From NCBI RefSeq assembly GCF_029873635.1, contig NC_080422.1, positions 1,530,001-1,594,000 on the forward strand: DNA of 64,000 nucleotides, written 5' to 3'. The position numbers were made by a program, and so were the translations under genes. Below are positions 33,689 to 45,792 of the stretch, in pieces (position 1 is the first letter of the stretch; each line of letters starts with the position of its first letter). The notes under the pieces are model-generated. The model had not been told where the DNA came from. It worked only from the letters and a program-made list of their open reading frames with translations, and made no database searches. This stretch comes from Malania oleifera (lineage: Eukaryota; Streptophyta; Magnoliopsida; Santalales; Ximeniaceae).

Positions 33689-35287
33689 TGTAACAACCTC
33701 CTTATAAAATTAATTCTCTACTATTTTAAATTAAAACAACCTCCTACAGAGCGGAAAACAAATATCATGAAACACAACCTTGTATACATACAATACCAGA
33801 GTGTCTAAATATTTCACAAATATTACATATTTTACTATACTTTTAAGAACTACTCTTACTAATACTAGGGCTAACAAAATTGAACCCCAAAACATTCACC
33901 CTAAAAAAGGTCAGACTAACAGCTCCTCTATTTGCGAGTCTGCTCCGCTCGCCTAACTGGCTCACTTGAAAAATAATTCAACACTAGAATGAGCCAAAGT
34001 TCAGTAAGACGAAACATGCTATCACTAGTGTGTGGCTAATGAGATATGGATCTATAAAAATTAATCTGAGTTAAAGGTAGTACAAATAACTAAATTTGAA
34101 AAGGCTGATACTACATAACATATTATAAAACCTTTAATTACATAATTTAACATGTCAAATTGTATGAAGTTACTTTTTATAGTAATACTACTATTTTGAA
34201 AAGTCTGATAATACTATAATATCTGAGAATATTTCCTTGGATGACTGTATGTCATGATTTAACCCCTCATGATAGGGTTGTGCGGCTCGAAGGCTGGATC
34301 TATCCTGGTTGGCCTATCAGGGTAAACCACTATACTCCTCGGTCAGATCGACCATTCTCAACCCATATTTGATGGGGAGCCTGTCCACAACTAGGCATGA
34401 TCGACCTCATACCACTTACTATATGAGTTAAGTGGTTGCATTTTGAACTGAATATTTGTATATCTGCAACTACAGTATTGTGCTCTACTGTCTGCTCCAT
34501 CAGGGTCTGATACTATATAATACGTTTCTATATATAACTAACTGTTTTATCATGATTCTGTAATAACTGTATAAACCATGATGCTGTAATAATCTCTAAC
34601 TATATCAGATGTATTTTTCTAAGATAAACTGTAAATCTATATGTTATGGTATTGTAAAACTATAAAATCATGGTATTCTGAAAGATACTATAAACGCATT
34701 TCACTGTCCGTATATTTTGTAAAACATATTCTTGAAAATATTGTAAAAACATGTTTCTATACAGTATTCACGCTCTCATGCCACACAATAATTTAAAATA
34801 TTTTAACATCAATAATAAATTGCATAAATTTCTACTCTGAATAATAATCTGGCAATAACATAAACTTTACATTGAAATCATACTAGGTTTTCCTAGCATA
34901 GCATGTTTTCCTTACTAAACTGTCGAAAAGCCCCTATCGTATATTGGTCCTAGATATGCAGGGCTTCCTATTTCACACCCCGAAAACCACATTTTTTAGA
35001 ACAGAATATCAATATTTCTTGACTTACATAATTTCCTATAACTTCCAGAAGACAAAAAACTGAATAAAAGACCTTACCCTGATTTTGGGGAGAAATTTGA
35101 CTCAATCCTACCGATGATCCGCCCCAGTAGATTTGAAGAGAACTCCGCCAGGAGCGTCGTGGTGGCCTCAGATCGTCGATTCGACGACTGACGGGGCTGA
35201 AATAGAAGAAAGTTGGAAGGAGAACCGTAGGAGAGAGAAAGAGGGAAATGCGGCGCTGAATTTATGCGTTTAACCAAGGTTTTACAC

Positions 35288-35295
35288 TATTTATA
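35288..35295 (-). promoter_or_regulatory. TATA box of LTR B (left copy)
   Basis: The minus strand reads TATAAATA, about 350 bases into the LTR and just downstream of the palindrome cluster. The other LTR has the same box at 44171-44178. Confidence 0.7.
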
Positions 35296-35304
35296 CTGTA
35301 GGAT

Positions 35305-35512
35305 TCGTCGACGAGCCACGTCACCTCATCGATGAGTCCTGTAGAAAGTTCGTCAATGAACCTGCCCCCTTGTTGACGAATTTTAGACTTCCCAATAATC
35401 CTCTCTTGGTATCTTCTAGTCGACGAGACGGGACCTCGTCGACGAGACGGGATCTCGTTGACGAGATCTTGAAGAACCCTCGTTGACGAAATCCCTATGT
35501 TCGTCGATGAGT
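35305..35512 (-). promoter_or_regulatory. GTCGAC-core palindrome cluster, LTR B (left)
   Basis: About ten variants of TCGTCGACGA lie between the LTR start and the TATA box. Exact copies and one-base derivatives (gtcgatgag, gttgacgag) alternate. The same cluster is in the right LTR (44190-44375). Confidence 0.8.
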
Positions 35513-35644
35513 ACTTGGAAAATTTCTTGGGTTATTATATTCAAAATGTAATGTCATCGACAAAGTCTGCTGCCTCCTTCCATTCTTGTTTTCATTTATA
35601 TCCCGCTTTATCATTTAAATAACATTATTCTTCGGGTTGTTACA

Positions 35645-35657
35645 TTTTACCCTCTTT
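35645..35657 (-). other. Polypurine tract of element B
   Basis: The minus strand reads AAAGAGGGTAAAA directly before the 3' LTR. Confidence 0.82.
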
Positions 35658-35909
35658 ATAAAATTTTGTCATCGAAATTTACTGTTTATATATATCTCGT
35701 CATCCTTTAAAGGCAAAACGGTCTACTTATTTTATTACCTGCCCTCACTTATGGCGGAGTAATACCGTGGTTACATGGGTAGTCCTAAGAGATTATAATC
35801 ATAAAAGAAATTTCTCTCAAAACCAAACTATTACCTAACCTATACTTTACATTACAATTACACTGGACTCAACAAAATAAAATTTACTATCCTAGCATAT
35901 ACATCAACA

Positions 35910-36290
35910 CTATAATTTATCGAACAAGTGGGGATATTTCTGTCTAATTTCATCTTCAAGCTCCCATGAGGCTTCCTCAATCACGTGATTTCTCCATAGA
36001 ATTTTTACTAATGGTATATTCTTGCTGCGCAATTCTTGTTCTTTTCTATCTAAAATTTGCACTAGAGCTTCTTCATATGTTATAGCCTCACTGACTTCCA
36101 GTTCTACATGACTGATGATATGAGAAGGATTTGAGACGTATTTCTTTAATATAGAAACGTGAAACACGTCATGAATTCTGAATAGAGATGGCGGTAAAGC
36201 TAGTCGATAGGCAACTGATCCAATCTTCTCGAGTATCTCAAATGGGGCAACGAACCTAGGACTCAACTTACCATTCTTCTCAAATCTCAA
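35910..36290 (-). pseudogene. Element B integrase C-terminus and chromodomain-like tail
   Basis: It reads KNGKLSPRFVAPFEILEKIGSVAYRLALPP (GPF/Y-type region; the Gly is Ala here), then HDVFHVSILKKYV. The tail follows with ILDRKEQELRSKNIPLVKILWRNH and WELEDEIRQKYPHLF, ending at a natural stop at 35910. The aromatic residues expected in the chromodomain are better kept than in A. The upstream integrase core is in another frame. Confidence 0.85.
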
Positions 36291-36592
36291 GATCCCCTTT
36301 AGTGGAGTTATTCTCAGAAATACATGATCACCTACTTCAAATTTCAGTCTTCGGCGGCGAGTATCCGCGTAACTTTTCTGTTGACTCTGTGTTGCATTGA
36401 TCCTGTCTCAAATAAGTCGGACTTTATCACACGCTGAATTATCTCTGGACCCAAAACTCGCATTTCACTTACTTCATCCTAGAAAAGAGGAGATCGGCAT
36501 CTCCCACCATATAATGCCTCGTAGGGTACCATGCCGATGCTAGTCTGATAACTGTTATTATAAGTAAATTCAATTAGCGGCAAAAATTGAAT

Positions 36593-37294
36593 CTAGTTAC
36601 CTCCAAAGTCTAGCACACAGGCACGAAACATATATTTTAATACCTGAATTGTTCTCTCAGTCTGGCCATTGTTCTGATGGTGGAAAGTAGTAGTGAATGC
36701 TAACTGAGTCTCCAAAGCCTCCTGCAGACTCTTCCAAAATCGTGATGTAAAGCGAGGGTCAGGACCTGAGATTATGGATACCGGCACTCCATGCGGTCGA
36801 ACAATCTCCTGTATATAAATTTCTGCTAACCTGTTCATAGGGTAACTGACTTTAATGGGCAGAAAGTGCGCTGTCTTCGTCAACCTATCCACCACCACCT
36901 AAATGGCATTCTAACGATGCGGCGCTGGTGGCAGCCCAGTAACAAAATCCATGGATACGTGATCCCATTTTCATCCGGGAATGAAAAGTGGCTGCAATTG
37001 ACCAGCCGGTCTCTGGTGCTCAGCCTTAACCTGCTAGCACGTCAAACACTGCTGCACAAATTCTGCTATTTCCCTTTTCATGCCACTCCACCAGAAATAA
37101 TCCTGTAGATCCCTATACATTTTCGTACTGCCAGGATGAATAGTGTATAGAGATTTGTGTGCCTTTTCTAGAATCGTTCTTCTGATATTGACATCTGCAG
37201 GTACACACAATCTGGTGCGAAATCTAAGGGCCCCATCATCGGCAATACTGAATTCCTCTCCCTGACCATCCTGTATTCTGGCAAGCACCTCCAC
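36593..37294 (-). pseudogene. Element B integrase zinc region and core
   Basis: The zinc region (37294-37034) has AHKSLYTIHPGSTKMYRDLQDYFWW and CLTC. The core (36898-36593) has MVVDRLTKTAHFLPI, a second-Asp motif reading SGPDPRF where SDRDPRF is expected, and GQTERTIQVL with the Glu. The first acidic motif is split by stops near 36900-36915. The changed second motif alone would inactivate the enzyme. Confidence 0.84.
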
Positions 37295-37345
37295 TAACTC
37301 TAAATCATCTCTCTGAGCAGCTTTAATTCTCTCGTACAGTGCAGG

Positions 37346-37860
37346 CTATATCACTAAACTGACAATAAGCACCCGAGGGTCATCCTTCACTAATTCCACA
37401 CTGAGCCTTTCCAGGTCCATTTGAATCGGGTGCTGAATTGCTACTGCTAACTGCTTTGCATCCTCTGACTTACGGCTCAAAGCATCAGCCACCACATTTG
37501 CTTTACCTGAGTGGTAACTGATGGTGCAATCGTAATCCTTAATGAGTTCCAACCATCTCTTCTGCCGCATGTTCAACTTTTTTTGTGTGAAGAAATACTT
37601 TAGACTCTTATGATTAGAGAATATTTCACATTTCTCACCATATAAGTAATGTCTCTAGATCTTCAATGCATGTACAATTGCAGCTAATTCTAGATCGTGA
37701 GTAGGATAGTTCTTTTCATATTCTTTCAACTGCCTGGACGCATACGCTACTACCCCACCATGTTGCATCAGTATACAGCTGAGCCATTTCAAAGACGCGT
37801 CACTGTAGATAATATAACCATTACCTCCAAATGGAATCGTCAGTACTGGTGCAGTGACGA
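37346..37860 (-). pseudogene. Element B RNase H domain
   Basis: A segment with SDASLKW (first Asp), [14 protein letters not shown] (Glu), then [11 protein letters not shown], where [11 protein letters not shown] is found in element A. The third catalytic Asp is thus Asn. It ends in [38 protein letters not shown] interrupts it near 37654-37656. Confidence 0.83.
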
Positions 37861-37989
37861 GCCACTGCTTTAATTAATGGAAACTCTGCTCACATTCTTC
37901 ATCCCACACAAACTCGGCATTTTTCCTCATCAAACACGTGAGAGGTCCTAATAAAGCTGAAAACCCCTAAAAAAAAACGATGGTAATAA

Positions 37990-38560
37990 CCTACCAGTCC
38001 TAGAAATTTCTAACTTCCTGTACATTTCTCGGCTTGGTCCAACTCACCACCGCTTCAATCTTGCTAGGATCTACAGAAATACCGTCTCCTGAGATCATAT
38101 GGCCTAAAAATGCAACCTTCTCAAGCCAGAATTCACACTTGCTAAACTTGGCATAGAGTTTCTCTTCCCTGAGCGTCTGTAGTACCTGCCTCAAATGCAC
38201 CTCATGATCCTCAAAACTTATCGAGTACACCAGTATATTATCAATGAAAGCTACTACAAAATGATCTAGGTACTGGTGAAAAATTCTATTCATCAAGTCT
38301 ATGAACACGACTGGGGCATTCGTCAAATCAAATGGCATAACGAGGAACTTGCAGTGCCCATACCTGGTCCTGAAGGCTGTCTTCGCAACGTCTTCTACTT
38401 TTACCCTCACTTGATGATACCCGGATCTGAGGTCGATCTTGGAATATACTCGTGTACCCTGGAGCTAATCAAACAAATTGTCCATACGGGGTAGAAGATA
38501 TTTATTCTTAATAGTAACCTTATTAATTTCTCTGTAATCGATACACATCCTCACGAACCC
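37990..38560 (-). pseudogene. Element B reverse transcriptase
   Basis: The best block (38410-38000) has [35 protein letters not shown], then [12 protein letters not shown]. The catalytic pair D-D is D-N (GAT to AAT), which abolishes polymerase activity. [17 protein letters not shown] follows. Upstream the frame changes near 38620 and stops occur before the palm segment. Confidence 0.87.
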
Positions 38561-39228
38561 GTCTTTCTTCTTTGCGAACAACATTGGAGTTTCCCACAGC
38601 GATACACTTGGTCGTATAAACCTCTTGTCAGCAAGCCTTGCAACTGCTCCTTTAATTCTCCCAACTCGGCTGGAGCTATACGGTAAGGAACCTTAGAAAT
38701 TGGCGCGGTACCTGGAGGTAAATCTATAAGAAAATCCACCTCGCGCACAGGAGGCAACCTAGGTAACTCCTCTAAAAAAACATCTAGAAATTCTCGTACT
38801 ACTGGGGTGCTATCAATTTTCAATTCATTTTCAGATACTTCTTTCACAAATGCTATAAACCCCTGACCTTCGTCCAGGAGTAATCTGCTTGCTTGCATGA
38901 TTGACACCAGTTGCGTTGGAGCATGTACTCGTGAACCAACGAATCTGAATTCCTGCGTACTAGGGGGTTTGAAAATTACCTCTTTTCGACGACAATCAAT
39001 GTTGGCGTGATTGGCAGCCAACCAGTCCATACCTAATATTATATCAAACCCACACATATCAAATACAATCAGATTAGTTGGTAACACTTTCCTCTGAACT
39101 TCTATCAGATAGCCCCTAAGTACCCTCTGACATTTGATCACTGATCCTGATGGTGTAGCTATTGACAACGCTATATCTAATGACTGAGTCTCACTCTCAG
39201 ATAATTTAACATAAGATGCAGAGATGAA
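38551..39228 (-). pseudogene. Element B protease, distal part, and RT linker
   Basis: Continues the protease across the nested solo LTR. FISASYVKLSESETQSL sits directly beside the AGAAT duplication. VFDMCGFDIILGMDWLAANHANIDCRRKEVIF follows, then [30 protein letters not shown] lost base near 38620 shifts the frame, giving a false C-terminus at 38551. Confidence 0.86.
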
Positions 39229-39233
39229 AGAAT
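39229..39233. other. Target-site duplication of the SIRE-like solo LTR, left
   Basis: AGAAT, repeated at 41125-41129, both inside the element B protease. Confidence 0.92.
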
Positions 39234-39857
39234 TGTTGGCCTTACAAGACTTAACATTTTATTTTGATGCTAATAAACAAGTGGATCTTAACATACTATG
39301 TTAAGTGATGATTATATTAAGCTTGAAGCATGAATTTAAAGTTTAAAACCTGAAGATTATGAGAGCATTGATATTAAAGAAATAGCTTCAAAGAATGAAA
39401 GCCCAAGTGATCAACATGGAAAGCTTAAAGAAAGATGAAACAAGTATAAAGGCCTCAAGGAATTCAAGAATTGAAAAAGTCTAGGAAATATCATGTAAGT
39501 ACTTCAAAGAATTTCAATATGGATGCATGAAATTCTTAGGTAAATTTGTTGGACCTAGATACCCTTGAACATACTTGAAAAATATTTTTATAAAGTCAAA
39601 AATTGTTTCAAAAAGGTTAGAATCAGTTTTGGAATAAAAAGCACCAAAAAGAGGATTTCTCAAATGCTGTCAATTTTTCTACATTTGCATTGATGCACAT
39701 TTTTCTCCATCAAAAAATATTTATTTTAAAATGTGTTCAACATGAAAGTTATAGGATTTTCTCTTAGCTTTTATTTGACACCAAGATCATCAAATTTGGA
39801 GTTATACAGAAAAAGTTATGATCAAAAGACTGAAGGGTACTCAAAGATGACAGCTTG

Positions 39858-40005
39858 ACAGACGACTGTCAAGAATTGGACAGTCGACTGCCATTGCACT
39901 TTGAGACGTCTGTGCGTGTTTGGATAGACGACTAACACCTTACTGCCCCTTTGTTTTAACTGGACAGACGACTGCCCAAAATGGACAGTCATCTGTCACG
40001 CGGCT
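39858..40005 (+). promoter_or_regulatory. GACAGTCGACTG-type repeat cluster in the SIRE-like LTR
   Basis: Repeated words of the type GACAGACGACTGTC and GACAGTCGACTG occur five to six times within 150 bases. They end about 120 bases before the TATA box. The arrangement parallels the gypsy LTRs but the flanking bases differ. Confidence 0.7.
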
Positions 40006-40124
40006 GTTATGAATTTTCTTATAACGATCAAATTTTTAAATGGAGTTGTTTGTGGCTCAAAACTTATGGAAACTTGGGGAATACTTCAAACCACTTGAGG
40101 ATCAATTTATACATTTTTAAAGTC

Positions 40125-40132
40125 TATAAATA
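40125..40132 (+). promoter_or_regulatory. TATA box of the SIRE-like LTR
   Basis: TATAAATA followed by 'agcctcaa'. Position and surroundings fit an LTR promoter. Confidence 0.6.
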
Positions 40133-41124
40133 AGCCTCAAAAATCATTGAATCAACACAACCAAGAATTCAAATTCTGAAAAAATTCAAAGTCTCTCTCA
40201 AATTGCTCTCAAATTCTCAAGACTCTCTCTTGTTCTCAAGCTCACATATTGTGCACGAATTCAACTGAGTTTTAGCTAATCTTCTTCCACCAGAATTGTG
40301 TTACAAATTTTAAATTTTTCAATCATTGAAAGAATTAATCGGTAATATACTTCATTGAGCTTCAAGTTATATTCCAAATTGTGATTTACTTTGAAGTATA
40401 TTAGTTGTGCCCGTTAAAGGAATAGGTTTAGTAATCCTTTGGTTGTTTGCCAAAGGCGAGGACGTAGGCTGGGTATAAGCCGAACCTTGTAAAAATCTCC
40501 GTCTCACTATCTCTTTCCCTACTCTTTATTTTCAGTACATATTTAAATTGCGTGGATGGTTTAAATTTGAAAATCTTATAAACTACGCATATTTGGAAAT
40601 CAAGTAAACTTAAAGTTTAATTTTGATTTGGGTTGCGGAAACCGAAAGAGAGTACGTTGGTTAAACCATATCTTGCGGAAATCATACGGGAGTACGTTTT
40701 TTGGTTAAACACTCAAAGATAAATTAACTAAAAGTTTATTTGAGTTTTGAATATTTGAAAAGAGTGATTGAATTTTATATTGCACATCATATTGAAGAAG
40801 CAAATTCATTTATACAAGACTTGGTTCAAATTTGGCTAATATAAACAAACAACCATCTTGAGATTTATATTACATAAGTGTTGTGTATTGGTTTGGTTGT
40901 TTGCTTTCTAATTATAGTTGATTGGTTTGGTTGAGTGATTGGATGTTTGTATGGTTAAGGATTATATTAAGAAACTAAGTTCTTGAGTGCTTAACAAATT
41001 AAACAAACAAGTCACAAATTGGTTAAAAAAAATAAAATAAGTTTAAGAATTCTAAAAAGGAATTAAAAGAAAATTTTTAAAAGTCCAATTCACCCCTCCT
41101 TTTGGGAAGTTATTCCTAATTTCA

Positions 41125-41129
41125 AGAAT
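41125..41129. other. Target-site duplication of the SIRE-like solo LTR, right
   Basis: AGAAT, identical to 39229-39233. Confidence 0.92.
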
Positions 41130-41600
41130 AAGTAGCACCTGAGTCAAAAAGAACAATGAATGGATATGATAAAACAGTAAATGTACCTGTCACCACATCC
41201 GTAGCAGCCTTAGCATCACCCGACGTCAGAGTGTAAACTCACGCTGGAGCTACATTCCTCTGCTGGCCTCCACGAGGCGCTTTATTTCCTCCCCGAGCTG
41301 TCTGATGTCCTCCCCGATAGGGCCTAGGAGTTGGAACCTAGTCCTGTGACCCTAGGCATGCATATGCCATGTGGCCGGGTCTCCCACACCGGTAACATAC
41401 ACCTCTCCTTGCCAGGCACTCTCCCGAATGATGTCTCCCACATGTCTGGCACACTAGGAAGGTTTGCATACCTTGGTACTCCTGAGGTCCTGTCGTCTGC
41501 CTCTGGTCTCCTCTATCACGACTTCCTCTCCATGGACCCCTACTGGAGCCAGCCTGATAACCCTGAGGCGCCGGTCTCTTCCTCTGACTCTGAGCTGCTA
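41130..41600 (-). pseudogene. Element B zinc knuckle and protease, proximal part
   Basis: The minus strand reads CQTCGRHHSGECLARRGVCYRCGRPGHMAYAC (quoted in pieces: CQTCGRHHSGEC and CYRCGRPGHMAYAC), so a CCHC knuckle is intact. A basic, Gly- and Gln-rich linker follows, then VLFDSGATYS with the D-S-G active site intact. The coding sequence is then cut by the solo LTR. A TAG near 41341 interrupts the linker. Confidence 0.84.
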
Positions 41601-41607
41601 AACCCCT

Positions 41608-42256
41608 CTAAATGCCACTCTCAATGATCGCAACTCTGTCTACAACCTCCGTAAATGTTTGAGCTCTGAAGCCAATCACATGCTCAAACAATTTCTGCCT
41701 CAACCCCTCTTCAAACTTCCTGACATTTTTCTCTTCATTAGGTGCTAGATGTGGAGCAAAACATGACAACTTGATAAACTGAACTGCGTACTGGGATACA
41801 GTCATCTGCCCCTGTACCAGATGCAGAAACTCTGTTGCTTTTGCGCTCCGAACGACAGAAGGAAATATCGCTCGAAGAACAGCTCCTTGAATCAATCCCA
41901 AGTCAGCGACATTGGAATCGGCCTCTGCTCCTCCACCAGCGCTTTGCCTCCCTTATCAGTTTAAATGCTGCAAATACCACTTTTTGTTCATCCGTACATG
42001 GAAGCACAACTAGTGTCTCTTTGATATCCTGGACCAAATTCTCAGCTACAATCGGATCATCTCCTCCAGCAAAGGATGGGGGCTTCATCCGCGTAAACTG
42101 CTCGATCGAACAGCCACGCTCCCCAAAGCTCTTGGTCATCTCAGCCATCACCTGCTGGGTGACGCTGGGCAGAATGACATCAGTATCGGTACCTCCCATA
42201 CTGGAAGGTCCTGCTCCATCCCTCCCAGCATTCCTATTGCTACTTCTTGGATCCAT
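41608..42256 (-). pseudogene. Element B gag
   Basis: It starts at the Met at 42256 (MDPRSSNRN), preceded by the conserved FFR as in A. The first part (to about 41903) has [13 protein letters not shown] and [12 protein letters not shown], matching the gag domain of element A. A one-base shift near 41900 moves the rest to another frame (41901-41608). That part has FLHLVQGQMTVSQYAVQFIKL and NVRKFEEGLRQKLFEHV. Identity to A gag is obvious but far from complete. Confidence 0.86.
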
Positions 42257-42417
42257 CCTGAAAAACAAGAACACACTTGAGAACCTTATCTTCTGCATAT
42301 ACCCTATCTATTTCATGCTACTCAAATCCTATATTTATAATTAACTACTCTCCCCAATCTTAGCTCAAAATCTAATTTTGCAACTTAGACATACGACCCG
42401 ATGATAGTTTACTATGA

Positions 42418-42445
42418 TTTTCCTGAAATCGTCACTCTAGGAAAA
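42418..42445 (-). promoter_or_regulatory. Conserved leader hairpin of element B
   Basis: On the transcript strand TTTTCCT pairs with AGGAAAA around a loop containing GTGACGATT. It is the counterpart of 8870-8895 and 55870-55897. Confidence 0.5.
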
Positions 42446-42561
42446 ACATAGAAACCACTACGGTAATTCTGTACCCAAACATAGAACAAATCTCAAATCC
42501 TTTTCTATACTCTAGTTTTGCTTCCGCTGCACTCTAAAGTCTACAGAACCTAGCAACCTAG

Positions 42562-42573
42562 GCTCTAATACCA
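42562..42573 (-). other. Primer-binding site of element B
   Basis: The minus strand reads TGGTATTAGAGC, the initiator Met tRNA site with one C to T change, three bases inside the 5' LTR. Confidence 0.88.
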
Positions 42574-42576
42574 CAT

Positions 42577-44508
42577 TGTAACAACATCCTTATAAAATTA
42601 ATTCTCTACTATTTTAAATTAAAACAACCTCCTACACAGCGAAAAGCAAATAACATGAAACACAACCTTATGTATACACAATACCAGAGTGTCTAAATAT
42701 TTCACAAATATTACATATTTCACTGTACTCTTAAGAACTACTCTTACTAATACCAGGGCTAACAAAATTGAATCCCAAAACACTCACCCCAAAAAAGGGT
42801 AGATTAACAGCTCCTCTATCTGCGAGCCTGCTCCGCTCGCCCAACTGGCTCACATGAAAAATAATTCAACACTGGAATGAGTCAAAACTCAGTAAGACGA
42901 AATATGTTATCATTAGTGTGTGGTTAATGAGATATGGATATGTAAAAATTAATCTGAGTTAAAGGTAGTACAAATAACTAAATCTGAAAATGCTGATACT
43001 ACATAACATATTATAAAACCTTTAACTACATAATTTAACATGTCAAACTGTATGAAGTTTTCATAGTAATACTACTATTTCAGAAAGTCTGATAATACTA
43101 TAATATCTGAGAATATTTCCCTGGATGACTGTATGTCATGATTTAACCCCTCATGACAGGGTTGTGTGGCTCGAAGACTGGATCTATCCTGGTTGGCCTA
43201 TCAGGGTAAACCACTTTACTCCTCAGTCAGATCGACCCTCCTCAACCCATATCTGATGGGGAGCTTGTCCACAATTAGGCATGATCGACCTCATACCACT
43301 TACTATCTGAGTTAAGTGGTTGCACTATGAACTAAATATCTGTATATCTGTAACTACGGTACCGTGCTCTGCTTTCTGCTCCATCAGGGTCTGATACTAT
43401 ATCATACGTTTCTATATATAACTAACTATTTTACCATGATTCTGTAATAATTGTATAAACCATGACGCTGTAATAATCTCTAACTATATCAATCGTATTT
43501 TTCTGAGATAAACTGTAAATCTGTATGTCATGGTATTGTAAAACTATAAAATCATGGTATTCTGAAAGATACTATAAACGCATTTCACTGTCTGTATATT
43601 CTGTAAAACATATTCCTGAAAATACTGTAAAAACATGTTTTTATACTGTATTCACGCTCTCATGCCACACAATAATTTAAAATATTTTAACATCAATAAT
43701 AAATTGTATAAATTTCTGCTCTGAATAATAATCTGGTAATAATATAAACTTTACACTGAAATCATATTAGGTTTTCCTAGCATAGCATGTTTCCCTTACC
43801 AAACTGTCGAAAAGCCCCTATCGTATGCTGTCCTACACCTGCAGGGCTTCCTATTTCACACCCTGCAAACCACATTTTCCAGAACATAATATTAATATTT
43901 CTTGGCCTACATCATTTCCTACAACTGTCAGAAGGCCAAAAATTGAATTAAAGACCTTACCCTTATTCTGGGGAGTAATTCGACTCAATCCCACCGACGA
44001 TCTGCCCCAGCAGATTTAAAGAGAACTTCGACAGGAGCGTCGTGGTGGTCTCAGATCGTCAATTCGGCGACTGAGGGGGCCAAAATCGAAGAAAGTTGGA
44101 AGGAGAACCGTAGGAGAGGGAAAGAGGGAAACGCGGCGCTGAATTTATGCGTTTAACCGAGGTTTTGCACTATTTATACTGCGGGATTTGCCGACAAGCC
44201 ACGTCACCTCGTCGACGAGTCCTGTAGAAAGTTTGTCGACGAACCTGCCCCCACGTCGATGAATTTCAGACTTCCCAATAATCCTCTCTCGGTATCTTCT
44301 CGTCGATGAGATGGGACCTCGTCGACGAGATCCCAAAGAACCCTCGTCAACGAAATCCTTGTGTTTGTCGATGAGTGCTTGGAAAATTTCTTGGGTTATT
44401 ATATCCAAAATGCAATGTCATCGACGAAGTCTGCTGCCTTCTTCTGTTCCTGTTTCCATTTCTATCCTTCTTTATCATTTAAATAACATTATTCTTCGGG
44501 TCGTTATA
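42577..44508 (-). repeat. 5' LTR of element B
   Basis: 1932 bases matching 33689-35644 with roughly 5% differences by eye. Its outer end reads GTTATA where the other copy reads GTTACA. It has a TATA box at 44171-44178 (minus) and a palindrome cluster at 44190-44375. Confidence 0.92.
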
Positions 44509-44513
44509 GCGGG
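44509..44513. other. Target-site duplication of element B, right
   Basis: GCGGG, identical to 33684-33688. Confidence 0.92.
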
Positions 44514-45172
44514 AGTCCTACTACTTTTCAAAAGGCGGTGCACAACCAAGAGAAGAGTAAATGGATGGGTTCTATGGTGGAGGAGATGAAGTTTCTACAT
44601 AAGAACCAGACATGGGAGTTGGTGGAGCTTCTAGAGGGGAAGAGAGCGATAGGATGCAAATGGGTGTATAAGAAGAAGAAAGCAGTATTAGAAAAAGAGG
44701 GAGAAATATTCAAGGCTCGTCTAGTAGCAAAGGGTTACTCACAGAGAAAATGAGTTGACTATGATGAGATCTTCTCCCTTGTGGCTAGACACACTTCCAT
44801 TAGTGCAGTGTTGGAGTTGGTAGCGCATTTTGATATGCATTTGGAGTAGATGGATGTAAAGACAGTTTTTCTTCATGATGATTTGGAGGAACTGATTTAT
44901 ATGGTACAACCAGAAGGGTTTAGTCAGCCTAGACATGAACACTTGGTCTATAAATTGAGGAAATCACTTTACGGGCTGAAACAGTTTCCGAGACAGTGAT
45001 ACAAGCAATTCAATTTCTACATGATCCGGATTGGTTACAGGAGATGTGAGTATGATTGTTGTATTTATGTGAAGAGCCTTGATGATGATTCATTTATTTT
45101 TTTGTTATCTTATGTGGATAATATGTTGATTGCAGTGAAAAGTATGAATGAGGTCAAAATGTTGAAAATTTT
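44514..45172 (+). pseudogene. Element J reverse transcriptase, first part
   Basis: Resumes J after element B. It has [54 protein letters not shown], then [17 protein letters not shown] and [11 protein letters not shown]. The catalytic motif at 45111-45122 encodes YVDN instead of YVDD. Stops lie at about 44750, 44849 and 44997. The sequence is cut at 45172 by solo LTR C. Confidence 0.87.
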
Positions 45173-45787
45173 TGTAGAGACCTGAAAAATATAATATTAA
45201 AAATAAATAAGGAAAAGAGAAAAATGAGTTGGAGAGGAGAAAATCGGCGACAGTTTTCTGAAGTGTTGAGAAAATCGTTGACGGTTATATGGTTTTACCG
45301 TAGTCGGGTAAAAGGGTAACGGTGAAAATTGGGTAAGTTTAAAGACAAAATCGGCTACGATTTTCTGGGAGGCTAAGAAAACCATCAACGGTTTTTGCCA
45401 GGGACAGAACGCTCTTAAAGGCCGCATGGTCATTTTCTTTGTAAATTTTAAAACCCCCCCCCTCTCTCTCTTCATTTTCTCACTCTAGAATTGCCCAATT
45501 GACGATCAGACTCTGTATCTAAGGCCTAGTGGCAATTATTTTCAATTTAACAGGAGCAGAATTATGTTTTGAGAATCCCAAACACCATCCCAAATTGAGG
45601 TGAGGAAGTTGTTTAGGATGTTGATTGGTGTTTTAATTAGTTTAATGGGTATATAGTTCTAGGAATGTGAATATGAGCATAATTCTGGAGTGAATTGATA
45701 AATTGGGATTTGTGGAATATAGGGTTTTGGTGTGAATGTCGCAGGTGAGGGTTTAGGGTTCCTACGGGCGTTTCCTTAGGAAATGAG

Positions 45788-45792
45788 GTAAG
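45788..45792. other. Target-site duplication of LTR F, left
   Basis: GTAAG, repeated at 48319-48323. Confidence 0.9.

Larger units (their letters stand above)
33689..35644 (-). repeat. 3' LTR of element B
   Basis: 1956 bases, TGTAACAACC to GGTTGTTACA on the plus strand. It contains a TATA box (minus, 35288-35295). Upstream of it is a cluster of about ten GTCGAC-core palindromes (35305-35512). Confidence 0.92.
39234..41124 (+). mobile_element. Solo LTR, SIRE/Maximus-like copia, inside element B
   Basis: 1891 bases from TGTTGGCC to CTAATTTCA with an AGAAT duplication and no internal region. It is therefore a solo LTR left by LTR-LTR recombination. Features such as 'ccaattcacccctcct' near the 3' end and 'gaggacgtaggctgggt' resemble SIRE/Maximus LTRs. 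It has a TATA box (40125-40132) and an upstream cluster of GTCGAC-type words (39858-40000). Confidence 0.85.
33689..44508 (-). mobile_element. Tekay/Del-like gypsy element B, itself split by a solo LTR
   Basis: A 10.8 kb minus-strand element (about 8.9 kb without the nested LTR). It has LTRs 33689-35644 and 42577-44508, primer-binding site 42562-42573, polypurine tract 35645-35657 and a GCGGG duplication. Internal order is gag, protease, reverse transcriptase, RNase H, integrase, chromodomain-like tail. It resembles A in protein but has unrelated U3 sequence. Unlike A it has frameshifts (near 41900, 38620 and between 36290 and 36590) and several mutated catalytic residues, so it is older. It interrupts element J between the integrase and reverse transcriptase. 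Confidence 0.92.

Noticed and set aside
35305..35512. CRISPR-like regular repeats at the TCGTCGACGA clusters
   Set aside because: Units are about 10 bases, unevenly spaced, with no leader or cas genes, in plant LTRs.
39234..41124. A host gene inserted in element B
   Set aside because: TG...CA ends with the AGAAT duplication and no coding frame show a solo LTR.
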